This document shows positions 33,790 to 41,509 of a stretch of DNA of 64,000 bases, one piece after another. The DNA is from Clostridiaceae bacterium AM27-36LB (GTDB lineage Bacteria > Bacillota > Clostridia > Lachnospirales > Lachnospiraceae). Numbering within the stretch: the stretch's first letter is position 1; the number at the start of each line of letters is the position of its first letter. The DNA lies in contig QUJQ01000012.1 of NCBI GenBank assembly GCA_003480725.1, forward strand, positions 1 to 64,000, written 5' to 3'. A model generated the notes under the pieces. That model had not been told where the DNA came from and made no database searches. It worked only from the letters and a program-made list of their open reading frames with translations. The position numbers and the translations under genes are program-made.

Positions 33790-34437
33790 ATGAAAAATCA
33801 TATTATATTTGATATGGACGGCGTTATCATTGATTCCGAGCCGGAGTATCAGAAGCGAATTAAAATATTTATGAAGAGAAACGGGTTTGAAATAACTGAT
33901 GAACTAAGTTTTCTGATCTGCGGATCAAACCGGAAGGATACGTACGAACTGTTTCGGGAAAATGTACCGGGCTTCGCTATGAGTTATGAAGCGTATAATA
34001 AAGGCCGTGATCAGGTCAATGCGGAGTATCCGCTTAACCTGCGGGAAATCGTGAATGAAGATATTTATCCCCTGATGGAAAAACTCAAAGCCAGTGGATT
34101 TCACATTGGAATGGCTTCTTCCGCTCCGAAGGAAAAGATTTTGCAGAATCTTGGGGGATTGGAACTGACAGATTATTTTGACATTATTGTCAGCGGTCAA
34201 GAGTTTGTACACAGCAAGCCGGATCCGGAGATTTATATTTATACCATGAAGAAAATGGGTGTGGAGCCGAAAGACTGCTATGTGGTGGAAGATTCTACCT
34301 TTGGACTGCAGGCAGCCGAGAGCGCAGGGGCGGTCGTTATCTGCAAGCGAGATGACCGGTTTGGTTATGATCAGTCAGGAGCTGACTATTATATTGACTG
34401 GCTGGCTGAGATTGAAGATATTTGCCTTGGAAAATAA
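33790..34437 (+). CDS. HAD-superfamily sugar phosphatase / beta-phosphoglucomutase-like
   Basis: 215 residues. Motif I IFDMDGVIIDSEP (nucleophile Asp in DMD), motif II MASSAPKEKI, motif III lysine in HSKPDPEIY and motif IV VVEDSTFGLQAAESAG. The cap lies at about 15-80. The substrate may be a sugar phosphate. The start at 33790 has AGGAG upstream. Not clearly linked to the ribose operon: a terminator and an opposite-strand gene lie between. Confidence 0.85.
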   Translation: MKNHIIFDMDGVIIDSEPEYQKRIKIFMKRNGFEITDELSFLICGSNRKDTYELFRENVPGFAMSYEAYNKGRDQVNAEYPLNLREIVNEDIYPLMEKLKASGFHIGMASSAPKEKILQNLGGLELTDYFDIIVSGQEFVHSKPDPEIYIYTMKKMGVEPKDCYVVEDSTFGLQAAESAGAVVICKRDDRFGYDQSGADYYIDWLAEIEDICLGK

Positions 34438-34450
34438 AGAAAACCGTTAT

Positions 34451-34503
34451 AAATCCCTTCGGCATTGGATATAATAGAATGATTCCATCGCCGGGGGATT
34501 TTT
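34451..34503 (+). terminator. Terminator-like hairpin overlapping the spmB ribosome-binding site and promoter
   Basis: AAATCCC (34451-34457) pairs with GGGATTT (34495-34501) and CGGC (34460-34463) with GCCG (34490-34493), followed by T's up to the spmB ATG at 34504. The Shine-Dalgarno run of five G's (34493-34497) is in the 3' arm. A -10 box TATAAT (34470-34475) lies in the loop, so transcripts from it would lack the 5' arm. Confidence 0.6.
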
Positions 34504-35028
34504 ATGAATCTCTTTTATTATATTTCTGATTTTATAATTCCGATTCTGATCGTCTATATTCTTGTCACTGGTCTGGCAGCAAAGATTCCTGTTTATGATG
34601 AATTTGTAAAGGGTGCAGCGGAGGGAATCCATACGGTATTGAAGATTTTGCCCACACTTGTGGGATTGATGGTGGCAGTGGGAATGCTGCGGGCATCGGG
34701 ATTCCTGGAACTGATCTCGAGGCTGCTGACAGTACCGGCGCAATGGATCCATTTTCCGGTGGAACTGGTTCCACTGGCAATCGTGCGCTTGTTTTCTTCC
34801 TCGGCTGCTACATCATTGGCACTGGACATTTATAAAGAATACGGAACCGATTCTCAGATTGGTCTGATCGCATCGATCATGATGAGCAGCACGGAGACAG
34901 TGTTTTACACCATGAGTGTATACTTTCTGACAGCCAAAGTATCAAAGACCCGTTGGACTCTGGCGGGAGCACTTCTGTCAACTCTTGCAGGCATCTCTGC
35001 CAGCGTGGTGTTGGCGAGAATGGGATGA
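34504..35028 (+). CDS. spmB: Spore maturation protein B
   Basis: 174 residues, normal SpmB length, with five or so membrane helices. Family patterns: NLFYYISDFIIPILIVYILVTGL, FVKGAAEGIHTVLKILPTLVGLMVAVGMLRASG, LFSSSAATSLALDIYKEYGTDS and MMSSTETVFYTMSVYF. Works with SpmA in spore core dehydration. It is separated from spmA by about 20 kb of sugar-use genes, whereas they are adjacent in Bacillus. Confidence 0.92.
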   Translation: MNLFYYISDFIIPILIVYILVTGLAAKIPVYDEFVKGAAEGIHTVLKILPTLVGLMVAVGMLRASGFLELISRLLTVPAQWIHFPVELVPLAIVRLFSSSAATSLALDIYKEYGTDSQIGLIASIMMSSTETVFYTMSVYFLTAKVSKTRWTLAGALLSTLAGISASVVLARMG

Positions 35029-35075
35029 TGCATTCTGCACAAAAATGGACAGTCAATATTATGAATAAGTGCTAA

Positions 35076-35104
35076 TTGACTGAAAAATATAGACATGTTA
35101 CTAT
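35076..35104 (+). promoter_or_regulatory. Promoter of the sucrose operon
   Basis: TTGACT (35076-35081) and TACTAT (35099-35104), spacing 17. Transcription would start near 35110, immediately before the operator. Confidence 0.65.
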
Positions 35105-35116
35105 AAGCACAGAAGT

Positions 35117-35134
35117 TGTGAATACGTATTCACA
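35117..35134. promoter_or_regulatory. Perfect 18-bp palindrome, operator of the sucrose repressor
   Basis: TGTGAATACGTATTCACA equals its own reverse complement, with a central CG as in LacI-family operators. It starts about six bases after the expected transcription start. A partial repeat (GATTCACAA, 35138-35146) follows. Confidence 0.8.
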
Positions 35135-35200
35135 CATGATTCACAACCATTTAGCAAACAATCAAAAAGCGATTTACAACCATTCACAGGGAGAAGCAGC

Positions 35201-36199
35201 ATGATAACAATGACAGAGATCGCGAGACTGACAGGGGTATCCCAGCCCACCGTTTCGCGTGTGTTAAATGGAAATACAGCAGTAAATCCAGAGATCCGGG
35301 AACGTGTTCTTGCATGTGCAAGAGAGCATGATTTTCAGCCAAATGTAATAGCGCAGAGCCTGGTAGGGAGCAAGACCCGCCTGATCGGTGTGATCGTGAC
35401 CGACATTTCCAACTCTTTTTTTGCGGAGTTGGTAAAACACATCGGAGAAGAAGCAAGAAAGGATGGTTACAGTCTGATTCTCTTCAGCTCTGATTATGAT
35501 CTGGAGAAAGAAAAAGAGTGTCTGGATGTTGTGAAGCGTTACCGGGTGGACGGACTGATCATGGTTCCGGTAGATGAGAATGGGGCAGAATGGAGAGGCA
35601 TGGTCAGCCGCCTGGATATTCCAACCGTTGTGATCACAAGACATGCCACAGGAATTGATTCTTTTTATGTGGCACATGATGAGGCAGGCGCACAGGTGGC
35701 GCGACATCTGCATGAACAGGGTTATGAAGAATATATTTTCTTTGGAAATACCACAGATGATAAATATCTGGGATTTATTGATGGAATGGCAAATGAGTGC
35801 AGAGAGTTCAGAAAGCACCTGACTATTATTTCATCTAAGGATTCACAGGTGATCGAAGCCGCATTGAAGGAACATTTTGCGAAGACCACCGGAAAGACCG
35901 GAATCTTTGCCTACAATGACCGGCGGGCAGTGCAGATGATGGGAATTCTGCAGAAGATGAAGATCCGGGTTCCGGAGCAGGTGGGGATTGTAGGATTCGA
36001 TAACATTTATTTATGCGAGGTTTTGTATCCGTCCCTGTCCAGTATCGCACAGCCAAATGAGACTATGGCATCGCTGGCAGTACAGAGGCTGTTTTACCGG
36101 ATGGATCATCCAAATGACCAGAAGAGAGAGGATCATCCGCTTCATGCGGAGTTGATCTGCAGACAGAGTTCAGATCTGAAAGGAGTACAGCAGGCATGA
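35201..36199 (+). CDS. scrR: LacI-family repressor of the sucrose operon
   Basis: 332 residues. HTH TMTEIARLTGVSQPTVSRVLNG, hinge FQPNVIAQSLVGSKT, and a sugar-sensing domain (IGVIVTDISNSFF, VPEQVGIVGFDNIYL, PSLSSIAQP). First gene of an operon with GH32 and a sucrose-type PTS; its TGA overlaps the GH32 ATG. It probably binds the 35117 palindrome and is released by sucrose 6-phosphate or fructose; the inducer is inference. SD GGGAG before 35201. Confidence 0.88.
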   Translation: MITMTEIARLTGVSQPTVSRVLNGNTAVNPEIRERVLACAREHDFQPNVIAQSLVGSKTRLIGVIVTDISNSFFAELVKHIGEEARKDGYSLILFSSDYDLEKEKECLDVVKRYRVDGLIMVPVDENGAEWRGMVSRLDIPTVVITRHATGIDSFYVAHDEAGAQVARHLHEQGYEEYIFFGNTTDDKYLGFIDGMANECREFRKHLTIISSKDSQVIEAALKEHFAKTTGKTGIFAYNDRRAVQMMGILQKMKIRVPEQVGIVGFDNIYLCEVLYPSLSSIAQPNETMASLAVQRLFYRMDHPNDQKREDHPLHAELICRQSSDLKGVQQA

Positions 36200-37611
36200 A
36201 TGCTTTGCACAGAACATTACAGAAACTTGTAGATGAAGCAGTTGAAAAACAGAAGCACAAAAACATACAACGGTGGATCCCGCATTTTCATGTGATGCCG
36301 CCGGTAGGATGGCTTAACGATCCCAATGGATTGTGTGAGTATGAAGGAACCTATTATGCATTTTTTCAGATGTCGCCTTTTGAAGTGCATGGCGGATTAA
36401 AATTCTGGGGATTATGCACCAGCAAGGATCTGGTTCATTGGGAATATAAGGGTGCACCTCTTCAGCCGGATCAGCCTTATGACTGTCACGGTGCCTATTC
36501 GGGCTCAGCACTTGTGGAAGACGGTGTGATGTATGTGTATTACACAGGAAATGTGAAGCTTCAAGGCACTTATGATTATATTAACAATGGCCGGGAATCC
36601 AACACAGTGCTGGCGGTCAGCCGGGATGGAAAGACCTTTGAGACCAAGAAGCTTCTGATGACGAATGCGGATTATCCGTGGGATCTGACCTGTCACGTGA
36701 GGGATCCGAAGGTGTGGAAGCAGGATGATACCTATTACATGGTACAGGGTGCAAGAACGAAGGAAGACAAAGGGGTGGTTCTGGTCTTTTCTTCGGAAGA
36801 TAAGGAACACTGGAAATGCATTCACCGCCTGCAGTCAGAAGAAACATTTGGATTCATGTGGGAATGCCCGGATCTCTATGAACTGGACGGATATACGGTT
36901 CTGAGTATTTCTCCTCAGGGACTGGAAGCAGACGGATGGAAATACCGCAATCAGTATCAGACAGTAGCAGGCATTATTCATGGAGATTTCCGGACTGATG
37001 GAGTACCAGGAGCATTTCGGGAGATTGATGGTGGATTTGATTTTTATGCTCCGCAGACCTTTGTGGATTCCACCGGAAGAAGAATTCTGATCGGCTGGAT
37101 GGGAATGGCAGATGCGGATGAGCAGTATACCAATCGTTCCGTGGAAGACGGCTGGCAGCATGTGCTGACTCTCCCACGAGAATTGTCTGTGCGGGACGGT
37201 GTGTTGTGTCAGAATCCAGTGCGCGAGATTGGAACAATATGGAAACAGAAAGAACGGTTTGAAGGATCTTACGAGAAACATTGTGAGACCGACTGCTATG
37301 AACTGACATTGCTTCCCAAAGAGGGAGCATGGAAAGTGATCCTGTCAAAAGGACTGGAGTTGTCTTATGATCCGGAAGCAAAACTGTTCTGCATGGAATT
37401 TACAGACAAAGAGCTGGGCTGCGGCCGGACGATCCGTGGTCGGGAGCTTGATGAAGTGACAGATGCAAGGATCATTGTGGATGCTTCTTGTGTAGAAGTG
37501 TTCTTAAATGGCGGCAAAGATGTATTTTCAACCAGATTTTACCCGGAGACGGGAAACTATCAGGTGGAAGTACATGGAGAACATGTAACAGGAGACTTCC
37601 TGTCCTGTTAG
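36196..37611 (+). CDS. scrB: Sucrose-6-phosphate hydrolase, GH32
   Basis: 471 residues. Nucleophile Asp42 in GWLNDPNGL, transition-state Asp170 in VRDPKVW and acid/base Glu223 in WECPDL. Five-bladed propeller plus C-terminal beta-sandwich. No signal peptide, so it acts inside on sucrose 6-phosphate made by the PTS next door, giving glucose 6-phosphate and fructose. The ATG overlaps the repressor stop (ATGA). Confidence 0.92.
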   Translation: MNALHRTLQKLVDEAVEKQKHKNIQRWIPHFHVMPPVGWLNDPNGLCEYEGTYYAFFQMSPFEVHGGLKFWGLCTSKDLVHWEYKGAPLQPDQPYDCHGAYSGSALVEDGVMYVYYTGNVKLQGTYDYINNGRESNTVLAVSRDGKTFETKKLLMTNADYPWDLTCHVRDPKVWKQDDTYYMVQGARTKEDKGVVLVFSSEDKEHWKCIHRLQSEETFGFMWECPDLYELDGYTVLSISPQGLEADGWKYRNQYQTVAGIIHGDFRTDGVPGAFREIDGGFDFYAPQTFVDSTGRRILIGWMGMADADEQYTNRSVEDGWQHVLTLPRELSVRDGVLCQNPVREIGTIWKQKERFEGSYEKHCETDCYELTLLPKEGAWKVILSKGLELSYDPEAKLFCMEFTDKELGCGRTIRGRELDEVTDARIIVDASCVEVFLNGGKDVFSTRFYPETGNYQVEVHGEHVTGDFLSC

Positions 37612-37690
37612 GAAACCGCATAGAAGTATTTGGAGAAACAGGGTTTAGGACAGCCATAGAGCGTTATAAGAGATAAAAGGAGAGAAGGAA

Positions 37691-39094
37691 ATGGATTACA
37701 GAAAGATTGCAGAAGAGATCTATGAAAAAGTCGGAAAAAAGGAAAATATTGTTTCCGCAGCACATTGCTCCACCAGACTTCGTCTGGTGCTGGCAGACAA
37801 TGAAAAATGTGATGTAAAAGCAGTGGAAGATATTGATGGGGTAAAAGGTGTGTTCAGTGCCTCGGGACAGGTTCAGATCATTCTGGGAACAGGTGTGGTA
37901 AACAAGGTATATGATGAATTTCTTGCGGTGTCCGGTCTGACAGGTGCCAGCAAAGAGGAAGTAAAGGCAGCGGCTGCAGCAAAACAGCCCTGGTATAAGC
38001 AGGCGATCAAGACGTTGGGCGACATCTTCGTACCGATCATTCCGGCGATCGTAGCAAGCGGATTTCTTATGGGTATCATGGAAGCACTGAATTTCATGGT
38101 AAACAATGGATTTGTAAATATTGACACATCAAGCTCTATATTTGTGTTCGCTAATCTTTTTGGAAATACTGCATACGTATTCTTGCCGATTCTGATTGCA
38201 TTCAGTGCAGCAAAGGTATTTGGCGGAAACCAGTATCTGGGAGCAGTAATCGGTATGCTGATGATCCATCCAGATCTTCAGAATGCGTGGACCGTGGCAA
38301 CCGAAGGTGTAAAGCAGACTCAGAGTGTGTGGTTTGGACTTTATAAGATTGATCTGGTAGGTTATCAGGGTCATGTTATTCCGGTTATTATTGCCGTATT
38401 TGTTATGTGTTTCATTGAAAAACGGCTGCACAAGATCGTACCGGCCATGTTTGACCTGTTCGTTACTCCGCTGGTCAGCGTATTTGTGACTGGTTATCTG
38501 ACTTACTCTATCATCGGACCGGTATTCGTAACAGTTGAAAATGCAATTATCGGTGGTGTTCAGCAGTTGATCACGCTTCCGTTTGGTGTTGGAAGCTTTA
38601 TTATGGGAGGTCTTTATTCTGCAACCGTTGTGGCAGGTGTCCATCATATGTATACGGTGATTGATGTGGCGCAGCTTGGACTTTACGGAAAGACTTTCTG
38701 GCTGCCGCTGGCATCTGCAGCCAATATTGCACAGGGAGCTGCAGCACTGGCTGTTGCCCTGAAGACAAGAAACAGCAAGATCAAATCCATGGCAGTACCG
38801 TCTGCAATGTCCTGCTTTATGGGAATCACAGAACCGGCGATCTTTGGTGTGAACTTACGTTTCTTCCGTCCGTTCATCTGCGGTGCGGCAGGTGGCGCGT
38901 GCGGTGCACTGTACGCTTCCATCGTGGGACTTGGTGCAACCGGTACCGGTGTGACTGGTATCTTCGGACTGCTGCTGTGCCTGAATGATCCGTTGAATTA
39001 TATCATCATGTTCCTGATCTCCGCAGGTGTTGCATTTGCACTGACCTGGATGTTCGGATACAAAGATAAAGATCTGGCAGAGTCCAAGAAATAA
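37691..39094 (+). CDS. scrA: PTS system sucrose-type EIIBC
   Basis: 467 residues. IIB at 1-85 with phospho-cysteine Cys26 in SAAHCSTRLRLVL, then IIC with about ten helices (IKTLGDIFVPIIPAIVASGFLMGI, GVHHMYTVIDVAQLG, GITEPAIFGVNLRFF). There is no IIA domain. Sucrose IIBC proteins usually borrow a glucose-type IIA; the IIA domain of the EIICBA at 18919 is a candidate. GGAGAGAAGG precedes the ATG. The 79-base gap from scrB holds nothing else evident. Confidence 0.9.
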   Translation: MDYRKIAEEIYEKVGKKENIVSAAHCSTRLRLVLADNEKCDVKAVEDIDGVKGVFSASGQVQIILGTGVVNKVYDEFLAVSGLTGASKEEVKAAAAAKQPWYKQAIKTLGDIFVPIIPAIVASGFLMGIMEALNFMVNNGFVNIDTSSSIFVFANLFGNTAYVFLPILIAFSAAKVFGGNQYLGAVIGMLMIHPDLQNAWTVATEGVKQTQSVWFGLYKIDLVGYQGHVIPVIIAVFVMCFIEKRLHKIVPAMFDLFVTPLVSVFVTGYLTYSIIGPVFVTVENAIIGGVQQLITLPFGVGSFIMGGLYSATVVAGVHHMYTVIDVAQLGLYGKTFWLPLASAANIAQGAAALAVALKTRNSKIKSMAVPSAMSCFMGITEPAIFGVNLRFFRPFICGAAGGACGALYASIVGLGATGTGVTGIFGLLLCLNDPLNYIIMFLISAGVAFALTWMFGYKDKDLAESKK

Positions 39095-39162
39095 AAGGGT
39101 GAAGAAGCTTGTTTTTATGCCATACTCCGGGCTTTTATGAGTTTTCTACCTGCAAGCAATCA

Positions 39163-39191
39163 TTGCGGCACTGTCCGAATTGTGCTATACT
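39163..39191 (+). promoter_or_regulatory. Promoter of the MarR-family gene
   Basis: TTGCGG (39163-39168) and TATACT (39186-39191), spacing 17, 30 bases before the start codon. Confidence 0.5.
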
Positions 39192-39221
39192 GTGACAAGA
39201 AAAAGAGGACGGTGAGCGTAG

Positions 39222-39662
39222 ATGAGTGTGGATCAGGAAAATTTGCTGAACGACCTGTTGGTCATGTTATTTAATGAGATTCTGGACGTGGAGCAGAAAG
39301 CCCTGATCACAGGTACATTTAAGGAAATCTCCATCAATGACATGCACATTATTGATGCAATTGGGATTGGAGAACCGAAAAATATGTCTACGGTAGCCGG
39401 TGAGATGGCAGTGACCGTTGGTACGCTGACCACAGCCATCAACAACCTGGTAAAAAAAGGGTATGTGTCTCGTGTCCGTAGTGCACAGGATAAGCGAGTG
39501 GTGCTTCTGTCACTGACAGATAAAGGGTTGTCAGCCTACGAGAAGCATGCGGCGTTTCATCAGAAAATGGTTTCTACCGTCATGGAAGGGCTGGACGGAC
39601 AGGAGATGGAAGTCCTGGCTCATGCGCTTGAGAAGCTTCGGGGATATTTCAAGGTCCTCTAA
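39222..39662 (+). CDS. MarR-family regulator, FabT-like
   Basis: 146 residues. Winged helix with MSTVAGEMAVTVGTLTTAINNLVKKGYV as recognition region and RVRSAQDKRVVLLSLTDKG as the wing. DMHIIDAIGIGEPKNMSTVA resembles the fatty-acid-synthesis repressors (FabT) that head fab operons in Firmicutes. Here no fab genes follow. Its last 132 bases overlap the 3' end of the opposite-strand DUF885 gene. Confidence 0.8.
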   Translation: MSVDQENLLNDLLVMLFNEILDVEQKALITGTFKEISINDMHIIDAIGIGEPKNMSTVAGEMAVTVGTLTTAINNLVKKGYVSRVRSAQDKRVVLLSLTDKGLSAYEKHAAFHQKMVSTVMEGLDGQEMEVLAHALEKLRGYFKVL

Positions 39663-41420
39663 GTGTTCGGTGAGAATGGAAAATGGAGCCGGTCCGGTAG
39701 TCAGGAACCAGTTATGAAAATCATATAAAGACCAGTTAGAAGAGAGTGCGAGAGCGCTCTCTTTTAGTTTACAGATCTCCAGGTAACCAAGGTAATATTT
39801 CAGATAGTTGCCTGGCTCTTCCAGAAGCTGCAGATAGAGCTTGTGGATCTGTGTGGTGTCGGTGATCCCGAAGGAGGCAAGGTAACTGACGCATTGTGCC
39901 TCGTTCCAGCCCATGCCGTGTACGGACAGATCCAGGCTTGCGCAGATGGCATAGTTCAGAGATGATAATGCCCTCAGGGCATTTGCCTTGGTCTTATTCG
40001 TATCAAGAAAATCATAGGCATAGAGTTCACTGTATAATCCCCAGCCTTCTGTGTAACCGCCTACATAGATAAGGCTTCGGATTGGATCATAGGAATCCAG
40101 TTGTTCAAAGGTATGCTGATAGAGATGGCCAGGATAACCTTCATGAGCCAGTGTGGTGAGCAGCGTGATCGCATCCGTATTTTGTGAAGGATTGATGTAA
40201 ATGGTATTTTCCTGGGTGGCATCCACTGGCGGGGTCAGATAAAAGGCGGGACTTAGGTAAGGCGCCAGAGAGTCTGGAACTGTCTTAACTTGAAAATTCG
40301 TATCTGGAGGCATTGGGAAATCTTCATTGATCTTTTTTTGAAGGTCAAGAAGGATATAGAGCGGGCTGGAAGCGTCGGAGGCAGTCTGTGCAGAAGCCAT
40401 GTCGCCAGAAGCATTTGAGTTCGCTGTATCAGAGTTTGCCGTTGCGACAGAATCATGCTCCAACAGATCGATCCCCTCTTCAATCGCCGCATAGACTGTC
40501 TCATAGTCGGTCTCCATCTGATCATCCAGCAGACGGCTGATCTGGGAGATTGTAAGATCCGTTCCTACGGTGTATTTCAGCAGGTGCTCAAAATAGGAGA
40601 GACCGCCGGGAGTGTGATAAAGCCCAAGTGCCTGATTCTGTGCTGAACGTAATTGGCCCAGAGAAGTAATCAGAGACTGGTAGGCGGGAACTACGCAATC
40701 GTTAATAATCTGCCGATTGCGGATTTCGTAGGCAGTCCGGTGGCTGTCGCTTACAAAAGAGCAGTCCCGCAACCGGTCAGAGAAGGATGTGATCAGAAAA
40801 TGATGCTCATCGACTGTCAGCATGGCATTACACTGGGCAAGGATCTGATCCAGGGATTCTCCATTTAAGAACATACCGTGGGAGGCTTTTTCACGCTCAA
40901 AATCTATAATCTGTGCAAAATAATCGGGCAATTGTTTTAGCAGATCCAGATAAAGATCAACATCGGCTTCTTTCCGAAAAGCAAATTCTGCCAGCAGTAC
41001 CGGAAGCTGTGCCTGTACACCAAGTGTTGGTCCCAGCGGCTCCTGAAAATAATAGAAATCTTCCATCTCTATCTGACCGGTAAGCCACCAGTCCAGAAGT
41101 TCGGCGGTCATGGCATCCTGTTCACTTAGATCCTGATCCAGAAAATTCTGCAAAGAGACCTGTTGGTCTTTCAGATCCTGAATCCTTTTCTGAAAGGAAG
41201 CATATGTAAAATCGCCTAATGAGGCGGACATATTTTTAAAACCATAAGCCTCTGGATCGCTTAAGGTATAATGCAGGGTGATCGTATCCTGTGCCAGTTC
41301 CTGACGGAAAAGTCGGAATGTATAGGTGGAAAAGGAGGGGTGGCAAAGAATCCGCCCAAGTAAGATGAGCAGGATCAGAAGTGGAAATAAAATAAAGAGA
41401 AGTTTTTTCCTGTTTTTCAT
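39531..41420 (-). CDS. DUF885 family protein, predicted metallopeptidase-like, membrane-anchored
   Basis: 629 residues. An N-terminal hydrophobic segment (7-24) suggests a signal anchor; the rest would be outside the cell. The HExxPGH-type motif HEGYPGH (426-432) and a distant EGWGLYSE are signatures of DUF885, a family that looks like zinc carboxypeptidases but is little characterised. A Ser/Ala/Asn-rich linker at 325-352 splits the domain. The last 43 residues run past the family's usual end, antisense to the MarR gene. The Shine-Dalgarno GGAGG lies within the metG terminator hairpin. Confidence 0.82.
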   Translation of the reverse strand: MKNRKKLLFILFPLLILLILLGRILCHPSFSTYTFRLFRQELAQDTITLHYTLSDPEAYGFKNMSASLGDFTYASFQKRIQDLKDQQVSLQNFLDQDLSEQDAMTAELLDWWLTGQIEMEDFYYFQEPLGPTLGVQAQLPVLLAEFAFRKEADVDLYLDLLKQLPDYFAQIIDFEREKASHGMFLNGESLDQILAQCNAMLTVDEHHFLITSFSDRLRDCSFVSDSHRTAYEIRNRQIINDCVVPAYQSLITSLGQLRSAQNQALGLYHTPGGLSYFEHLLKYTVGTDLTISQISRLLDDQMETDYETVYAAIEEGIDLLEHDSVATANSDTANSNASGDMASAQTASDASSPLYILLDLQKKINEDFPMPPDTNFQVKTVPDSLAPYLSPAFYLTPPVDATQENTIYINPSQNTDAITLLTTLAHEGYPGHLYQHTFEQLDSYDPIRSLIYVGGYTEGWGLYSELYAYDFLDTNKTKANALRALSSLNYAICASLDLSVHGMGWNEAQCVSYLASFGITDTTQIHKLYLQLLEEPGNYLKYYLGYLEICKLKESALALSSNWSLYDFHNWFLTTGPAPFSILTEHLEDLEISPKLLKRMSQDFHLLSVQPFHDGRNHFLMKRRMLLVG

Positions 41421-41490
41421 AAAAAGAGCCTCCGCACAGTGATGATCAGAAAACTATATGACAAGAATCTGAAAAATATGTGCGAAGGCT
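41421..41490 (-). terminator. metG terminator that contains the DUF885 ribosome-binding site
   Basis: On the minus strand AGCCTTCGCACA (41479-41490) pairs with TGTGCGGAGGCT (41427-41438) over 12 bp with one G-T pair and a 40-base loop, followed by CT and five T's, then the ATG at 41420. The GGAGG of the 3' arm is the Shine-Dalgarno of the DUF885 gene. Confidence 0.65.
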
Positions 41491-41509
41491 TCATTTTTAT
41501 TTTATAGAA

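Noticed and set aside
14220..34440. Genomic island with integrase or transposase
   Set aside because: The block separates spmA and spmB, but I found no recombinase, transposase or flanking direct repeats, so it is not called a mobile element.
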